A program made the translations under genes and the position numbers. 64,000 bases of DNA from Pantoea trifolii (GTDB lineage: Bacteria; Pseudomonadota; Gammaproteobacteria; Enterobacterales; Enterobacteriaceae). Within the stretch, counting starts at the first letter, position 1. Every line of letters starts with the position of its first letter. The stretch lies in the NCBI RefSeq assembly GCF_024506435.1, contig NZ_JANIET010000002.1, forward strand, positions 62,001 to 126,000. Direction: 5' to 3'. The notes under the pieces are model-generated. The model was not told where the DNA came from, made no database searches, and saw nothing but the letters and a program-made list of their open reading frames with translations. Below, piece by piece: positions 27,376-36,841 of the stretch.

Positions 27376-28086
27376 TCACGCAGCCACACTTTTCGGCTGA
27401 GCTGACAGATGTCCCGCCCATAAACTGGCCACCCATTTCACGCCTTTGGCGGTAAAACGCGCTTGTGAGAAAGCATGCTGATTCTCGCCACGCCCAGAGC
27501 GCAAGGTGAAATAACCCGCCTGCATATGATGGTGTTGTGGTGCCAGCGTACCTTTTTCGCGATACATGATATTGCGTTCTAACAGGAACTCACGAAACTC
27601 GGTTTCCTTGACCTTCAACATCTTGCACAGCTGACGAAAGCCGAGTGAATCTTCGATCTCAACAAAGCGATCAAAAAATTCAGCTTTGGGTGCAGACAAT
27701 GCAAGTTGCTGCTCAGCCGCCCGGCGCTGCTCAAACTGCTCAGCCCAGGCGCGGGCCGCTACCGCCGGATTGGTGAAATCAGGCAGATGAGTAAATTGTT
27801 CGCGCTGCTGCCAAAGATCGAGTAATTCCGCAGTGAAGCCAGGCGAAAGCCGGGCAACGGCAAGTAATGAATCGCGTTTGTTGAGATGAAACTCCTGACG
27901 CACTTCACCCTGATGCTCATACAGATTCACCGTCAAAGGTTGGGAAAGCCGCTGTGCGGTTTCCAGGCTTTTCACCAGGCGCTTCACTTCACTGTGTGTA
28001 ATGCCCGTGACATGGGCAATTTCGCGGCTGCTCATCATCATCGATGCATTCAAAGCAGACAGACTTTCCGTTGAGATCATCATCAT
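27376..28086 (-). CDS. Phage-type antirepressor (pRha N-terminal plus KilA-C/ANT-like C-terminal domains)
   Basis: About 236 residues; start at one of the ATGs at 28086/28083/28080 after an AAGAGG site. The N-terminal part (MSSREIAHVTGITHSEVKRLVKSLE) resembles pRha phage regulators. The C-terminal part (FFDRFVEIEDSLGFRQLCKML, REFLLERNIMYREKGTLAP, HHHMQAGYFTLRSG, ARFTAKGVKWVASLW) is the KilA-C/ANT antirepressor fold. No other phage genes lie nearby. A LexA-like box at 28143-28158 lies about 57 bases upstream, suggesting SOS induction. Confidence 0.82.
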   Translation of the reverse strand: MMMISTESLSALNASMMMSSREIAHVTGITHSEVKRLVKSLETAQRLSQPLTVNLYEHQGEVRQEFHLNKRDSLLAVARLSPGFTAELLDLWQQREQFTHLPDFTNPAVAARAWAEQFEQRRAAEQQLALSAPKAEFFDRFVEIEDSLGFRQLCKMLKVKETEFREFLLERNIMYREKGTLAPQHHHMQAGYFTLRSGRGENQHAFSQARFTAKGVKWVASLWAGHLSAQPKSVAA

Positions 28087-28142
28087 TATCACCTCTTGCA
28101 GACTTACTCAGCCTTGTAGCTGTTGAATAAGTATACGTAGCA

Positions 28143-28158
28143 CTGTTTATATATCCAG
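28143..28158. promoter_or_regulatory. LexA (SOS) box
   Basis: CTGTTTATATATCCAG keeps the invariant CTG-N10-CAG core and the alternating TA centre of the enterobacterial LexA consensus, with one deviation per half. It lies upstream of the antirepressor gene. Confidence 0.65.
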
Positions 28159-28418
28159 TATTATTTTTAACCGTTCACGCAAGATGTTCAGCTTTGCGTA
28201 ACGTTTCACAAAGCCAGCTCAGTTTCACGCAATCCCTGCGTATTCTCTTAAAGTGAGGTTTTCACGGCTTATTAAATTGTCGCGATGAGGGCTGTTTGAT
28301 AGTTTTGAGCCAATTTTCCGGGCTTTTATCGGCTTTCTGCAGCATTACGTGCAGGGTTGATGTGTGCCTTTTTAACAGCAATAAGTAGTTAACTGGCGGC
28401 TATGCTGCTGGAGAAACG
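28159..28418. other. Intergenic region upstream of the glycosyltransferase
   Basis: No coding potential was recognised. The stretch is AT-richer than its neighbours and should contain divergent promoters for the antirepressor and the glycosyltransferase. No strong hairpin or repeat was seen apart from the LexA box at its left edge. Confidence 0.5.
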
Positions 28419-29402
28419 ATGAAAAAGAATAAATTTAAAACCCATCTGGTCTCATTAGGTTTACTGGCGGAAAAAAAGCTGACCAAACGCCAAACGCTGC
28501 CCGATTACAATCCCGCCGCAGAGCAGGATATTAATTTGGTTGCACGCCAGACCGCACCTGCGGCCATTCCGCGTCAGATTTGGATGTATTGGGAAAGCGA
28601 AACGCTGCCGCAAGAAGTGCAGATTTTTGTCGACAAGATCGTGCGTGAAAATCCCGGTTATCTGGTAACGGTCATCAATAACCTGAACATCCAGCACTAT
28701 CTGCCCGATCTGCACTTCGTACATCAGGATATGCGTCCTTCGCATAAAAGTGACGTCATCCGGCTGGAGTTGCTGCATCGCTATGGCGGAATCTGGATGG
28801 ATGCCACCATCATTCTCAACCGCACAATGGACGAATTGCTGGCGGTGAATGTGGACGATCGTTATGACCTGATCGCCTTTTATCGCGACAGTTCGACGCT
28901 GGACAAAGCCTATCCGGTGATTGAGTCCTGGTTCCTGGCCGCGCCGAAAAATAACGCCTTTATTGCGCGCTGGCTGCACTTTTTCCGCCCGATTGTCGAA
29001 GTGGGCGCCGACGAATTTTTCCGTCGTTTGCTCGCGCTGCCTGATTACGAAACCATTGTTCAAGGCATCACGCCACCGGATTATCTGGTGGTGTATATCG
29101 CGCAGCAGCAAGCGTTGCGTGAGAACAATCAGTACAATTTCTACCTGCGTAAATGTGAGGCCAGCGCGTTGCTGTATCAAAGTCTGGTGGAGTGGCGTCC
29201 GGTGAAGCTGAGCCGCATGCTAATGGTAGATCGTCTGCCAGCAGTGTTGCCGCCGCTGACCAAACTGACGGGATTTGATCGCAAATATCTCGACACCAAT
29301 CTGAAATATGGCGTGGTGAACAAAGACAGCTTGTTGGGTCAGATTCTGTTGACTAGTGCCCGCCCGCAGACGCCGCTTCCGGCGCTGACCAGCAAGGCAT
29401 AA
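28419..29402 (+). CDS. Capsular polysaccharide synthesis-type glycosyltransferase
   Basis: A 327-residue cytoplasmic protein. The nucleotide-sugar region includes IPRQIWMYWESETLPQEV near residue 50, HKSDVIRLELLHRYGGIWMDATIIL near residue 110 (DxD-like, as in Gly_transf_sug/Caps_synth families). It stands alone between an antirepressor gene and an XRE regulator, not in an obvious polysaccharide cluster. The product modified is unknown. Confidence 0.82.
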   Translation: MKKNKFKTHLVSLGLLAEKKLTKRQTLPDYNPAAEQDINLVARQTAPAAIPRQIWMYWESETLPQEVQIFVDKIVRENPGYLVTVINNLNIQHYLPDLHFVHQDMRPSHKSDVIRLELLHRYGGIWMDATIILNRTMDELLAVNVDDRYDLIAFYRDSSTLDKAYPVIESWFLAAPKNNAFIARWLHFFRPIVEVGADEFFRRLLALPDYETIVQGITPPDYLVVYIAQQQALRENNQYNFYLRKCEASALLYQSLVEWRPVKLSRMLMVDRLPAVLPPLTKLTGFDRKYLDTNLKYGVVNKDSLLGQILLTSARPQTPLPALTSKA

Positions 29403-29406
29403 CGCA

Positions 29407-30261
29407 TTAAGGATTGATCAGCTGTTGCAGTGCTGCGGCGCTGGTTTCATCGTCCGGCACATACACCAGCAGGCGATCGCCGTTACGGGACGCTGACCAC
29501 CAATTATTTTGCCGCAGCGTCAGTTCACCCACTTCGTCGCGGTAAAAGCGTTTCACGCGATTCTCCACCTGGCCCAATTCATAGCGCTGCCAGGTGTGCG
29601 CAAACTCATCTGAACTGTTCATCAGGCGGGCAAGAAAGCTTTCCCAGTGCGGATCGCCAAGGTGCTCGCCCATCTGCCCGCGAAACATCGCTACCATCTG
29701 CGGCATCACTTCATCCCAGTCACTGATGGCTTTGCGCCATGCGGGATGATTGAAGGCCAGCCAGATGCAGTTGCGATCTTCCAGTGCGATCTCGGCTAAA
29801 TCCACGCCCATCAGGGCACACCACGCAGCGTTGTAACCGAGGATATCAAAGCGCGGCGTCTCGATAATCGCCGGTAACTGGATAGCGTCAAGCATCTGCT
29901 GATTGTGCGCGGCAATTTTGCAGCAGGCTGCCACTACGCGCACCGAAGGCAACGCATGTCCGGCAAGCGAAAACAGGTGCTGCGTTTCCACATCGTTGCA
30001 CTGCAACGCGCTGGCAATCGCCGTCAGGGTTTTCGGCGAGGCTTTGATATCACGCCCCTGTTCCAGCCACGTATACCAGGTCACGCCAACATCCGCTAAC
30101 TGCGCGACTTCTTCACGGCGTAAACCTGGCGTGCGGCGATGGCGCATGCGCGGCAAACCGAGCCGATTAGGATCGAGGTTTTCGCGGCGCGTGCGCAGAA
30201 AAGTGCCAAGTAATTTGCGGTTGTTTTGTTCGGTGGTTACAGGCGCGGATGCCAGGCTCAT
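29407..30261 (-). CDS. XRE-family regulator with MmyB-like ligand-binding domain
   Basis: About 284 residues from ATG at 30261; the frame extends six codons further to a TTG. Helix-turn-helix near residues 35-75 (GLRREEVAQLADVGVTWYTWLEQGRDIKAS), then the PAS-like MmyB domain (RFDILGYNAAWCALMG, WRKAISDWDEVMPQMVAMFRGQMG). The first residues (LLGTFLRTRRENLDP) are typical of the family. Divergent from an MFS exporter, its likely target. Confidence 0.88.
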   Translation of the reverse strand: MSLASAPVTTEQNNRKLLGTFLRTRRENLDPNRLGLPRMRHRRTPGLRREEVAQLADVGVTWYTWLEQGRDIKASPKTLTAIASALQCNDVETQHLFSLAGHALPSVRVVAACCKIAAHNQQMLDAIQLPAIIETPRFDILGYNAAWCALMGVDLAEIALEDRNCIWLAFNHPAWRKAISDWDEVMPQMVAMFRGQMGEHLGDPHWESFLARLMNSSDEFAHTWQRYELGQVENRVKRFYRDEVGELTLRQNNWWSASRNGDRLLVYVPDDETSAAALQQLINP

Positions 30262-30281
30262 AAGCAGATACTTCGACAAGA

Positions 30282-30324
30282 CGGGTAGTATTTATACCAT
30301 GATAAACAAGAACTGGTACCCGTT
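30282..30324. promoter_or_regulatory. Inverted repeat between the XRE regulator and the MFS exporter
   Basis: ACGGGTA (30282-30288) and TACCCGT (30318-30324) face each other across 29 bases in the divergent promoter region. A candidate operator for the XRE/MmyB regulator; only symmetry and location support it. Confidence 0.4.
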
Positions 30325-30376
30325 TAACGGTTAGGTGATGCTATGCCGTACTGACAGCAAAAACAAGGTAAAACCG

Positions 30377-31786
30377 ATGCAGACATCGCAACTTCAACGC
30401 ACAGGATTGATGGTCCTGCTTGCCGGGCAACTGCTGCCCATGATTGATTTTTCTATCGTTAACGTAGCGTTAGACGCGATGGCCCACACGCTGCAGGCCA
30501 CGGCGATCGAGCTGGCGCTGATCGTCGCGGTCTATGGCATCGCCTTTGCCATCTGCCTGGCGATGGGCGGGCGGCTCGGTGACAATTATGGCCGCCGCCG
30601 CGTATTCCTCGCTGGAGTAGGGATCTTCGGTATTGCATCTTTATTATGCGGCATCGCCAACAGCGTTGGCCTGTTGATGTTTGCCCGCGCGCTGCAAGGC
30701 GTGGGCGCGGCCTTTATCGTGCCGCAAATTCTCGCCACGCTGCACATTACGTTGAAGGGCAGAGCGCATGCACGCGCCATCGGTTTGTACGGCGGCATTG
30801 GCGGGCTGGCGTTTATCATCGGTCAGGTACTGGGCGGTTTTCTTATCAAAGCGGATATCGGCGGCTACGGCTGGCGCAGCGTATTCCTGATCAACCTGCC
30901 GATTTGCCTGTTTGTGCTGATCACCGCGCGCCGCTTTGTGCCGGAAACGCAGAACACCCAACGCGTGCCGGTGGATGTCAGCGGCACCTTGCTGCTGGCA
31001 GGCGCGATTGGCTGCCTGATGCTGGCACTGGCGCTCGGTCCGCTGCTGCATTGGTCGTGGCCGTGCATCTTGCTGCTGGTGCTGTTTCCGCTGTTTCTGC
31101 ATCGTCTGCGCCAGAGTTCGCTGCGTCTGGAAGCGGCCAACGGCGCGCCGCTGCTGCCGCCTTCACTGCTGCGTCTGCCAAGCGTGCGATTTGGCCTGAC
31201 GCTGGCGGTGCTGTTCTTCTCCTGCTGGAGCGGCTTTATGTTCTCGGTCGCGCTAACGCTGCAAGCCGGTTTGGGGCTGACGGCGTTCCAGTCCGGCAAT
31301 GCGTTTATCGCGCTGGGCGTGGCCTATTTTATCGGGGCGATGCAATCGACGCGCATCGTCGAGCGTTTAGGTAAGCGCGGTGCCTTGCTGATGGGCTGCG
31401 GCATTCAGATGGTGGGTTTGCTGGCGCTGATCGCCACGCTGCAACTCGCCTGGCCGCAGGTCGGCATCTTCACGCTGATCCCCGCGACGGTACTGATTGG
31501 TTTTGGTCAGTCGTTTATTGTCAGCACCTTCTACCGCATTGGCATGAGCGGCGTGCCGCATCATCAGGCGGGCGCGGGCAGCGCGGTGCTTTCAACGGTG
31601 CAGCAATCGGCGCTGGGATTAGGCCCGATGCTGCTGGGCGGCGTATTCACACAGATCTACACGCACGGTAATCATCTGGCGGCGATCACCGGTACGCTTG
31701 GCGTTGAGTTGGTGATGATGGCATTACTGGTGATTTTCACCAGCCTCAATCGCCGTACGTTTCAGCCGGTAACGGCGGAAGGGTAA
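30377..31786 (+). CDS. MFS transporter, DHA2 (EmrB/QacA) family
   Basis: About 469 residues from ATG at 30377 (AAGG upstream) with about 14 membrane segments. LLPMIDFSIVNVALDAMAHTLQ near residue 20 is the DHA2 motif, followed by MGGRLGDNYGRRRVF (motif A) and RALQGVGAAFIVPQIL. It probably exports drugs or toxic organic compounds by proton antiport. Under control of the divergent XRE/MmyB-type regulator. Confidence 0.88.
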   Translation: MQTSQLQRTGLMVLLAGQLLPMIDFSIVNVALDAMAHTLQATAIELALIVAVYGIAFAICLAMGGRLGDNYGRRRVFLAGVGIFGIASLLCGIANSVGLLMFARALQGVGAAFIVPQILATLHITLKGRAHARAIGLYGGIGGLAFIIGQVLGGFLIKADIGGYGWRSVFLINLPICLFVLITARRFVPETQNTQRVPVDVSGTLLLAGAIGCLMLALALGPLLHWSWPCILLLVLFPLFLHRLRQSSLRLEAANGAPLLPPSLLRLPSVRFGLTLAVLFFSCWSGFMFSVALTLQAGLGLTAFQSGNAFIALGVAYFIGAMQSTRIVERLGKRGALLMGCGIQMVGLLALIATLQLAWPQVGIFTLIPATVLIGFGQSFIVSTFYRIGMSGVPHHQAGAGSAVLSTVQQSALGLGPMLLGGVFTQIYTHGNHLAAITGTLGVELVMMALLVIFTSLNRRTFQPVTAEG

Positions 31787-31908
31787 TTCTTGTGAGCAGA
31801 TTTCAGCAGGAGCGTTCCACCTTATTGTAAAACAACCGAAAATCCGTGAGTCGCGCTGAATTTACCTTTGGCTCAGCGGTCTTTTTTCCGGAACATATCG
31901 CCGCAGTT

Positions 31909-31941
31909 AACGGGCTGAACCGCGTGTTCAGCCCGTTTTTT
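31909..31941 (+). terminator. Intrinsic terminator upstream of the BamA-like gene
   Basis: AACGGGCTGAAC (31909-31920) and GTTCAGCCCGTT (31926-31937) form a perfect 12-bp stem followed by six T. It lies 122 bases after the MFS stop and only 60 bases before the BamA-like ATG, so the latter needs a promoter inside or beyond the hairpin. Confidence 0.8.
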
Positions 31942-32001
31942 ATGTGGTGCGGAAGCAGGGCGCTTGAATCAGGCACAGGAAAAACGGCAGGCTCACAACA
32001 G

Positions 32002-34434
32002 ATGAAGAAGATGTTAACCGGGTTACTTTTTATGGTAACCACCACCGCCTTTGGTGCAGATGATTTCACCCTAAAGGATATTCACTTTGCTGGGCTCCAG
32101 CGCGTTGCACCCGGCGCGGCGCTGCTGCATATGCCGCTGCGTATTGGCGATCGCGTCAATGATGATGATATTCGCAACACCATCCGTGCGCTGTTCGCCA
32201 CCGGCAATTTTGACGATGTGCAGGTGCTGCGAGATGGCGATGCGCTGCTGATTAAAGTCAAAGAGCGCCCGGCGATTGCCAGCATCTCGTTCTCTGGCAA
32301 CAAAGCGATTAAAGAGGATCAGCTCAAGCAGAATCTCGATGCCTCGGGCGTGCGCGTGGGAGAAGCGCTGGATCGCACCACGCTATCGGAAATGGAAAAA
32401 GGGCTGGAAGATTTCTACTACAGCGCCGGAAAATACACTGCCAGCGTCAAGGCAGTCGTCACGCCGTTGCCGCGCAATCGCGTCGATCTGAAGTTCATTT
32501 TCACTGAAGGCGTGTCAGCAAAAATTCAGCAGATCAATATTGTAGGCAACCAGGCTTTTTCATCGGATGAACTGATTTCGCATTTCCAGCTGCGCGACGA
32601 TGTGCCGTGGTGGAATATCATCGCCGACCAGAAATATCAGAAGCAGAAACTCTCGGGCGATTTAGAGACGCTGCGCAGTTATTATCTTGATCGTGGTTAC
32701 GCGCGATTCAATCTTGATTCCACACAAGTCATTTTAACGCCGGATAAAAAACATATTTACGTTACGATAAATATTCATGAAGGCGATGTTTACCATGTTA
32801 GCGGCGTAACACTGACGGGAAATATGGCTGGCTATTCCGCCGAGATTGAAAAACTGGTGCAGTTGCCAGCGGGCACCTTATACAGCGGGGCAAAAATCAC
32901 TGAAAACGAAGAGGCGATTAAAAGCCTGCTCGGTCGTTACGGCTATGCGTTCCCGCAGGTGAATACCCAATCGGAAATTAACGACAGCGATAAAACCGTA
33001 CAGTTACACGTGAATGTCGATGCTGGGCGACGCTTCTCGGTGCGGCAGGTGCGTTTTTCAGGCAACGACACTTCGAAAGATGCGGTGCTGCGTCGTGAAA
33101 TGCGTCAGATGGAAGGCGCATGGCTGGCGAGTAATCAGGTGGAGCAGGGCAAGGCAAGGCTTAATCGTACCGGCTATTTTGAAAGCGTAGATGTGGATAC
33201 ACAGCGCGTGCCGGGCAGCCCGGATCAGGTGGACGTGGTGTATAAAGTGAAGGAGCGCAATACCGGCACCTTTAATGTCGGATTGGGCTACGGCACCGAC
33301 AGCGGCATCAGCTATCAGCTTGGCGTCAGCCAGGATAACTGGATGGGCACCGGCAACACTGTGAGTTTTAGCGGCACCAAAAACAGTTATCAAACCTATG
33401 TCGAAATCGCCGCCACCGATCCCTATTTCACCGTGAATGGCGTCAGTCTGGGCGGCAAGCTGTTCTATAACGATTACAGCGCGGAAGATAACGATCTTTC
33501 TGAATACACGCTGAAAAGCTTTGGCGCGGGCAGCACCTTAAGTTTCCCGATCGGTGAAAACAGCAGCGTGAACAGCGGGCTGGATTACGTCTACAACCGC
33601 GTCAGCAATATGGCGCCGCAGGTAGCAATGTGGCGCTATCTGGGTTCGCAGGGCATGCATCCAAAAGTCATCACCAGCGATGACGACGATGACGATGCCA
33701 CCGTTGCCGACAAATTTACCGCCAACGATTTCTTCTGGAATATTGGCTGGAGCTACAACTCACTGGATCGCGGCTTCTTCCCCACCTCGGGCGTGAGCGC
33801 CGGTTTCAATACCAAAGTGACGATTCCAGGTTCCACTAACAGCTATTACAAAAGCACGCTGACCGCCAACGGCTATTTGCCGCTGAGCAGCGATCATCGC
33901 TGGGTGTTAATGGGTCGCAGTAAAGCCGGTTACGCCGACGGCTTAGGCGGCAAAGAAGTGCCGTTCTACGATAACTTTTATGCGGGCGGCTCTAGCTCAG
34001 TACGCGGATTCTCCTCCAACACCATCGGGCCAAAAGCCGCCTATTACCGCTGCAGCGGTAGCGAAAGCAGTTACGGGGCTTGCCCGGTAGAGAAATCAGA
34101 TGATGCGGTGGGCGGTAATGCGATGGCGGTGGTGAGCGCAGAGCTGATTGTGCCAACGCCGTTTATCAGCGAGCGCTATGCCGATTCGTTGCGCACCTCT
34201 TTCTTCGTCGATGCCGGCACCGTGTGGGATACCAGCTGGCAGAACACCGCGGCCACCAAAGCGGCGGGGATTCCTGATTATGGCGATCCCAGCCAGATTC
34301 GCGTGTCGAGTGGCGTGGCTTTGCAATGGCAATCACCGTTGGGTCCGCTGGTGTTTTCTTATGCCTTGCCGATAAAGAAATATGAGGGCGATAAGTCGGA
34401 GCAGTTCCAGTTTAATATCGGTAAAACCTGGTAG
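32002..34434 (+). CDS. Second BamA (Omp85) outer-membrane assembly factor paralogue
   Basis: An 810-residue protein, the same length as E. coli BamA, from ATG at 32002 (the frame is open upstream but the Met at 32002 gives a clean signal peptide [19 protein letters not shown]). Five POTRA domains follow to about residue 420 (for example [44 protein letters not shown]), then a 16-strand barrel with the loop-6 motif SSVRGF ([19 protein letters not shown]) and the C-terminal outer-membrane signature ending NIGKTW. It lacks the usual neighbours of bamA (rseP upstream; skp, lpxD downstream), so it is an extra copy, not the housekeeping locus. Confidence 0.88.
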   Translation: MKKMLTGLLFMVTTTAFGADDFTLKDIHFAGLQRVAPGAALLHMPLRIGDRVNDDDIRNTIRALFATGNFDDVQVLRDGDALLIKVKERPAIASISFSGNKAIKEDQLKQNLDASGVRVGEALDRTTLSEMEKGLEDFYYSAGKYTASVKAVVTPLPRNRVDLKFIFTEGVSAKIQQINIVGNQAFSSDELISHFQLRDDVPWWNIIADQKYQKQKLSGDLETLRSYYLDRGYARFNLDSTQVILTPDKKHIYVTINIHEGDVYHVSGVTLTGNMAGYSAEIEKLVQLPAGTLYSGAKITENEEAIKSLLGRYGYAFPQVNTQSEINDSDKTVQLHVNVDAGRRFSVRQVRFSGNDTSKDAVLRREMRQMEGAWLASNQVEQGKARLNRTGYFESVDVDTQRVPGSPDQVDVVYKVKERNTGTFNVGLGYGTDSGISYQLGVSQDNWMGTGNTVSFSGTKNSYQTYVEIAATDPYFTVNGVSLGGKLFYNDYSAEDNDLSEYTLKSFGAGSTLSFPIGENSSVNSGLDYVYNRVSNMAPQVAMWRYLGSQGMHPKVITSDDDDDDATVADKFTANDFFWNIGWSYNSLDRGFFPTSGVSAGFNTKVTIPGSTNSYYKSTLTANGYLPLSSDHRWVLMGRSKAGYADGLGGKEVPFYDNFYAGGSSSVRGFSSNTIGPKAAYYRCSGSESSYGACPVEKSDDAVGGNAMAVVSAELIVPTPFISERYADSLRTSFFVDAGTVWDTSWQNTAATKAAGIPDYGDPSQIRVSSGVALQWQSPLGPLVFSYALPIKKYEGDKSEQFQFNIGKTW

Positions 34435-34592
34435 CTGTATTTAAAGCGTTAAATGATGAGATGAGTTTTACATTATCTTTAAACGGTGAAGACAGAATAA
34501 AATAGCCAGCAGGGTAAAATAGTAGTCGTGAAATTCTTAAGGAATGAGTGTTCGCAAATATCGTTGTTATGCATATGATGAATTTTATTTCG

Positions 34593-34618
34593 CCACCCAA
34601 TGTTGGGTGGTTTTTTTT
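34593..34618 (+). terminator. Intrinsic terminator after the BamA-like gene
   Basis: CCACCCAA-TG-TTGGGTGG (34593-34610) followed by eight T. It lies 158 bases after the stop codon; the intervening AT-rich stretch holds no recognised gene. Confidence 0.8.
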
Positions 34619-34628
34619 ATTTGTAAGA

Positions 34629-34656
34629 GAGGTCGCCATAAGTGGCGACCCTACGG
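34629..34656. repeat. REP-like hairpin copy C
   Basis: GAGGTCGCCATAAGTGGCGA followed by CCCTACG, reverse-oriented relative to the copy at 55926. Same interspersed hairpin family. Confidence 0.6.
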
Positions 34657-34691
34657 AATGTGCAAATACGTGCGATCGCAGCGATGAGGTC

Positions 34692-34793
34692 AGGAAAGGC
34701 CAGCCCGAAGAGCAAAGCGTCCGAGCCATGGATGGCGAGGCCGATCTGCATGGATGCAGGGTTTCTTTGCGATCGGGCGGGCCTTTTCTGGCC
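34692..34793. repeat. Long imperfect palindrome (MITE-like or terminator)
   Basis: AGGAAAGGCC-AGCCCGAAGAGCAAAG at the left pairs imperfectly with CTTTGCGATCGGGC-GGGCCTTTTCT at the right (about 26-base arms, roughly 50-base loop region). It lies 12 bases beyond the end of the leftward ABC operon. It could terminate that operon or be an interspersed mobile repeat. Confidence 0.5.
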
Positions 34794-34804
34794 TAAGCAC
34801 CAAC

Positions 34805-35890
34805 TTAAAGCGACTCAACCAATCTTAATCCCGTTTCAGCATCAAACAGATGAATCTTCTCAGCGTTGAAGCCAAGCATTATGCTGTCGCCGCTCACCGC
34901 CGCGTGACGGCCAGAAATCTGCATATGCAACGGCTGACCGTGCCACTCGAGATGCAGCAAAGTTGATTCGCCAGTGATCTCCACCACTTTCACCAACGCT
35001 GCGGCATTGCTGTTGGTCTCCAGCAGATCGTGCGGGCGTACGCCGAGCGTCACGGCTGCGCCTGCACGCTCGCGCGCTGCCGCTTGCCAGCGCGCGGGCA
35101 GCGGCTGCCACAGATCCTGGCACTGCACGCCGGGCACGCCATCACGGGCGATCAAGTGTGCCGGTAACAGATTCATTGGCGGTGAGCCGATAAAACGCGC
35201 GACAAAGGTATCCGCCGGACGATCGTAAATCGCCAGCGGCGCGCCTTGCTGCACGATGCGGCCATCTTTCATCACCACAATTTGATCGGCCAACGTCATC
35301 GCCTCAACCTGATCGTGCGTCACATAAACCATGGTGGTTTTGAAACGCTGATGCAGCGATTTGATCTCGGCACGCAATTCCATGCGCAACTGCGCATCAA
35401 GGTTCGACAGCGGCTCATCGAACAGAAACACTTTGGGATTTCGCACCATCGCGCGGCCCATCGCCACACGTTGACGCTGTCCGCCCGACAACGCGCGCGG
35501 ATAGCGTTGCAGCAGCTTATCGATGCCGAGAATCCCGGCGATGCGCGCAATTTTAGTTTGCTGCTCCTCGCGCTTCACCTTTTTCACCTGCATGTGAAAC
35601 GCCAGATTCTCCGCCACCGTTAAGTGCGGATAGAGCGCATAGCTCTGAAACACCATGGCGATATCGCGGTCGGCGGGATCGCGATCGTTGATCTGTACTT
35701 TATCCATCAGGATCGCGCCATCCGACAGGCTCTCCAGCCCGGCCAGCAAACGCAGCAACGTCGACTTCCCGCAGCCGGATGGGCCCACCAGCACGGTAAA
35801 ACTGCCGTCAGGAATGGTGAGATCGAGCGGATGCAGCACCGACTGTTTTGCGTAGCGTTTGGCCACTTTTACGAGTTCAACACTGGCCAT
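34805..35890 (-). CDS. Carbohydrate ABC transporter ATPase (MalK/UgpC-like)
   Basis: A 361-residue ATPase: Walker A GPSGCGKST near residue 37, signature LSGGQRQRVAMGRA near 134, Walker B FLFDEPLSNLDAQLR near 155, H-loop YVTHDQVEAM near 190, then a C-terminal TOBE/regulatory domain as in MalK and UgpC. It is the last gene of a five-gene leftward operon with a PfkB kinase, two permeases and a binding protein, and powers uptake of a sugar or polyol. Confidence 0.93.
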   Translation of the reverse strand: MASVELVKVAKRYAKQSVLHPLDLTIPDGSFTVLVGPSGCGKSTLLRLLAGLESLSDGAILMDKVQINDRDPADRDIAMVFQSYALYPHLTVAENLAFHMQVKKVKREEQQTKIARIAGILGIDKLLQRYPRALSGGQRQRVAMGRAMVRNPKVFLFDEPLSNLDAQLRMELRAEIKSLHQRFKTTMVYVTHDQVEAMTLADQIVVMKDGRIVQQGAPLAIYDRPADTFVARFIGSPPMNLLPAHLIARDGVPGVQCQDLWQPLPARWQAAARERAGAAVTLGVRPHDLLETNSNAAALVKVVEITGESTLLHLEWHGQPLHMQISGRHAAVSGDSIMLGFNAEKIHLFDAETGLRLVESL

Positions 35891-35893
35891 AAT

Positions 35894-36841
35894 TTAAAAC
35901 TCCTGGGAAAGTTGCAGTTGATGCCAGTCAGGATAACGACGCGGCAAGGTGCTGATAGCCAGTGACGCCACCGAAATACCCCATTGCAAAGCTGTGGTGA
36001 GATCTTGCTGATGCAGCAGGGCGGTGAGGAATCCAGCGTTAAAACTGTCGCCCGCGCCGATGGTATCCACCACCGTGACCGGACGCGCTGGCTGACTCAC
36101 TGCATGCTCGGCCTGCCAGCAACGCGCGCCCTTGGGGCCGCATTTCACCACGCAGCCGCCGCGTCCGCTCAGCTGTTGCGCCAGCATGTGCGCGCTGGCA
36201 GGCAACTCGTCTTTCGCCGCCAATCCCAGCGTTTCCACTTCATTGAGCAGCAGCCAGTCGCACAGCGGCAGCCATTGCGTGACTTGCTGGCGCACCTCGT
36301 CCGTCCAGCCCTGCGGCGGCCAGCCGGTATCGACGGCGGTGATAAAACCGCGCTGCTGTAACTCTGAAAGCAGCGCCGGATATTCGTCATACAGATGCAG
36401 ACACAAAAAGGTGCCGCACAGCAGCACGATATCGCCGTTAGCCGCTTGAGCAGGCAGCTGATCCAGCACATCCTGCGCGGTGAGTTGCACGATGTGGCCG
36501 AGATTACTCAGGAAGGATCGCTCGTGATCCGAATGCGTCACGCCAACCGTAAGTGAGGTTTCGCAGCTGTAGCGCGTCCAGTGCGCGGCGCTGTGCGGAA
36601 AATGACTCGCCAGCCAGGCACTCAGGCCATCGTTGCCCTGATTAGCCACCGCGCGATGGCGCACCTGCATCGCTTCCAGCGCCAGCGCGCAGTTGCCTGC
36701 CGATCCGCCCGGACGCAGTTCGCTGTGATTCAGCATCACTTCGGTACCGCGCTGCGGCCAGTTATCCAACGTGCCCATGATCAAATCGACATTGATATTG
36801 CCCACCACATACAGCGTGGCGGTGAGTTTCTGTTCCATCAT
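35894..36841 (-). CDS. PfkB-family carbohydrate kinase
   Basis: A 315-residue ribokinase-like enzyme: N-terminal VGNINVDLIMGTLDNWPQRG and LRPGGSAGNCALALEAM (substrate side), and the C-terminal anion-hole/catalytic base motif DTIGAGDSFNAGFLTALL. It sits between the permease and ATPase genes with a 4-base overlap with the permease. It probably phosphorylates the imported sugar in the cytoplasm. Confidence 0.9.
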   Translation of the reverse strand: MMEQKLTATLYVVGNINVDLIMGTLDNWPQRGTEVMLNHSELRPGGSAGNCALALEAMQVRHRAVANQGNDGLSAWLASHFPHSAAHWTRYSCETSLTVGVTHSDHERSFLSNLGHIVQLTAQDVLDQLPAQAANGDIVLLCGTFLCLHLYDEYPALLSELQQRGFITAVDTGWPPQGWTDEVRQQVTQWLPLCDWLLLNEVETLGLAAKDELPASAHMLAQQLSGRGGCVVKCGPKGARCWQAEHAVSQPARPVTVVDTIGAGDSFNAGFLTALLHQQDLTTALQWGISVASLAISTLPRRYPDWHQLQLSQEF

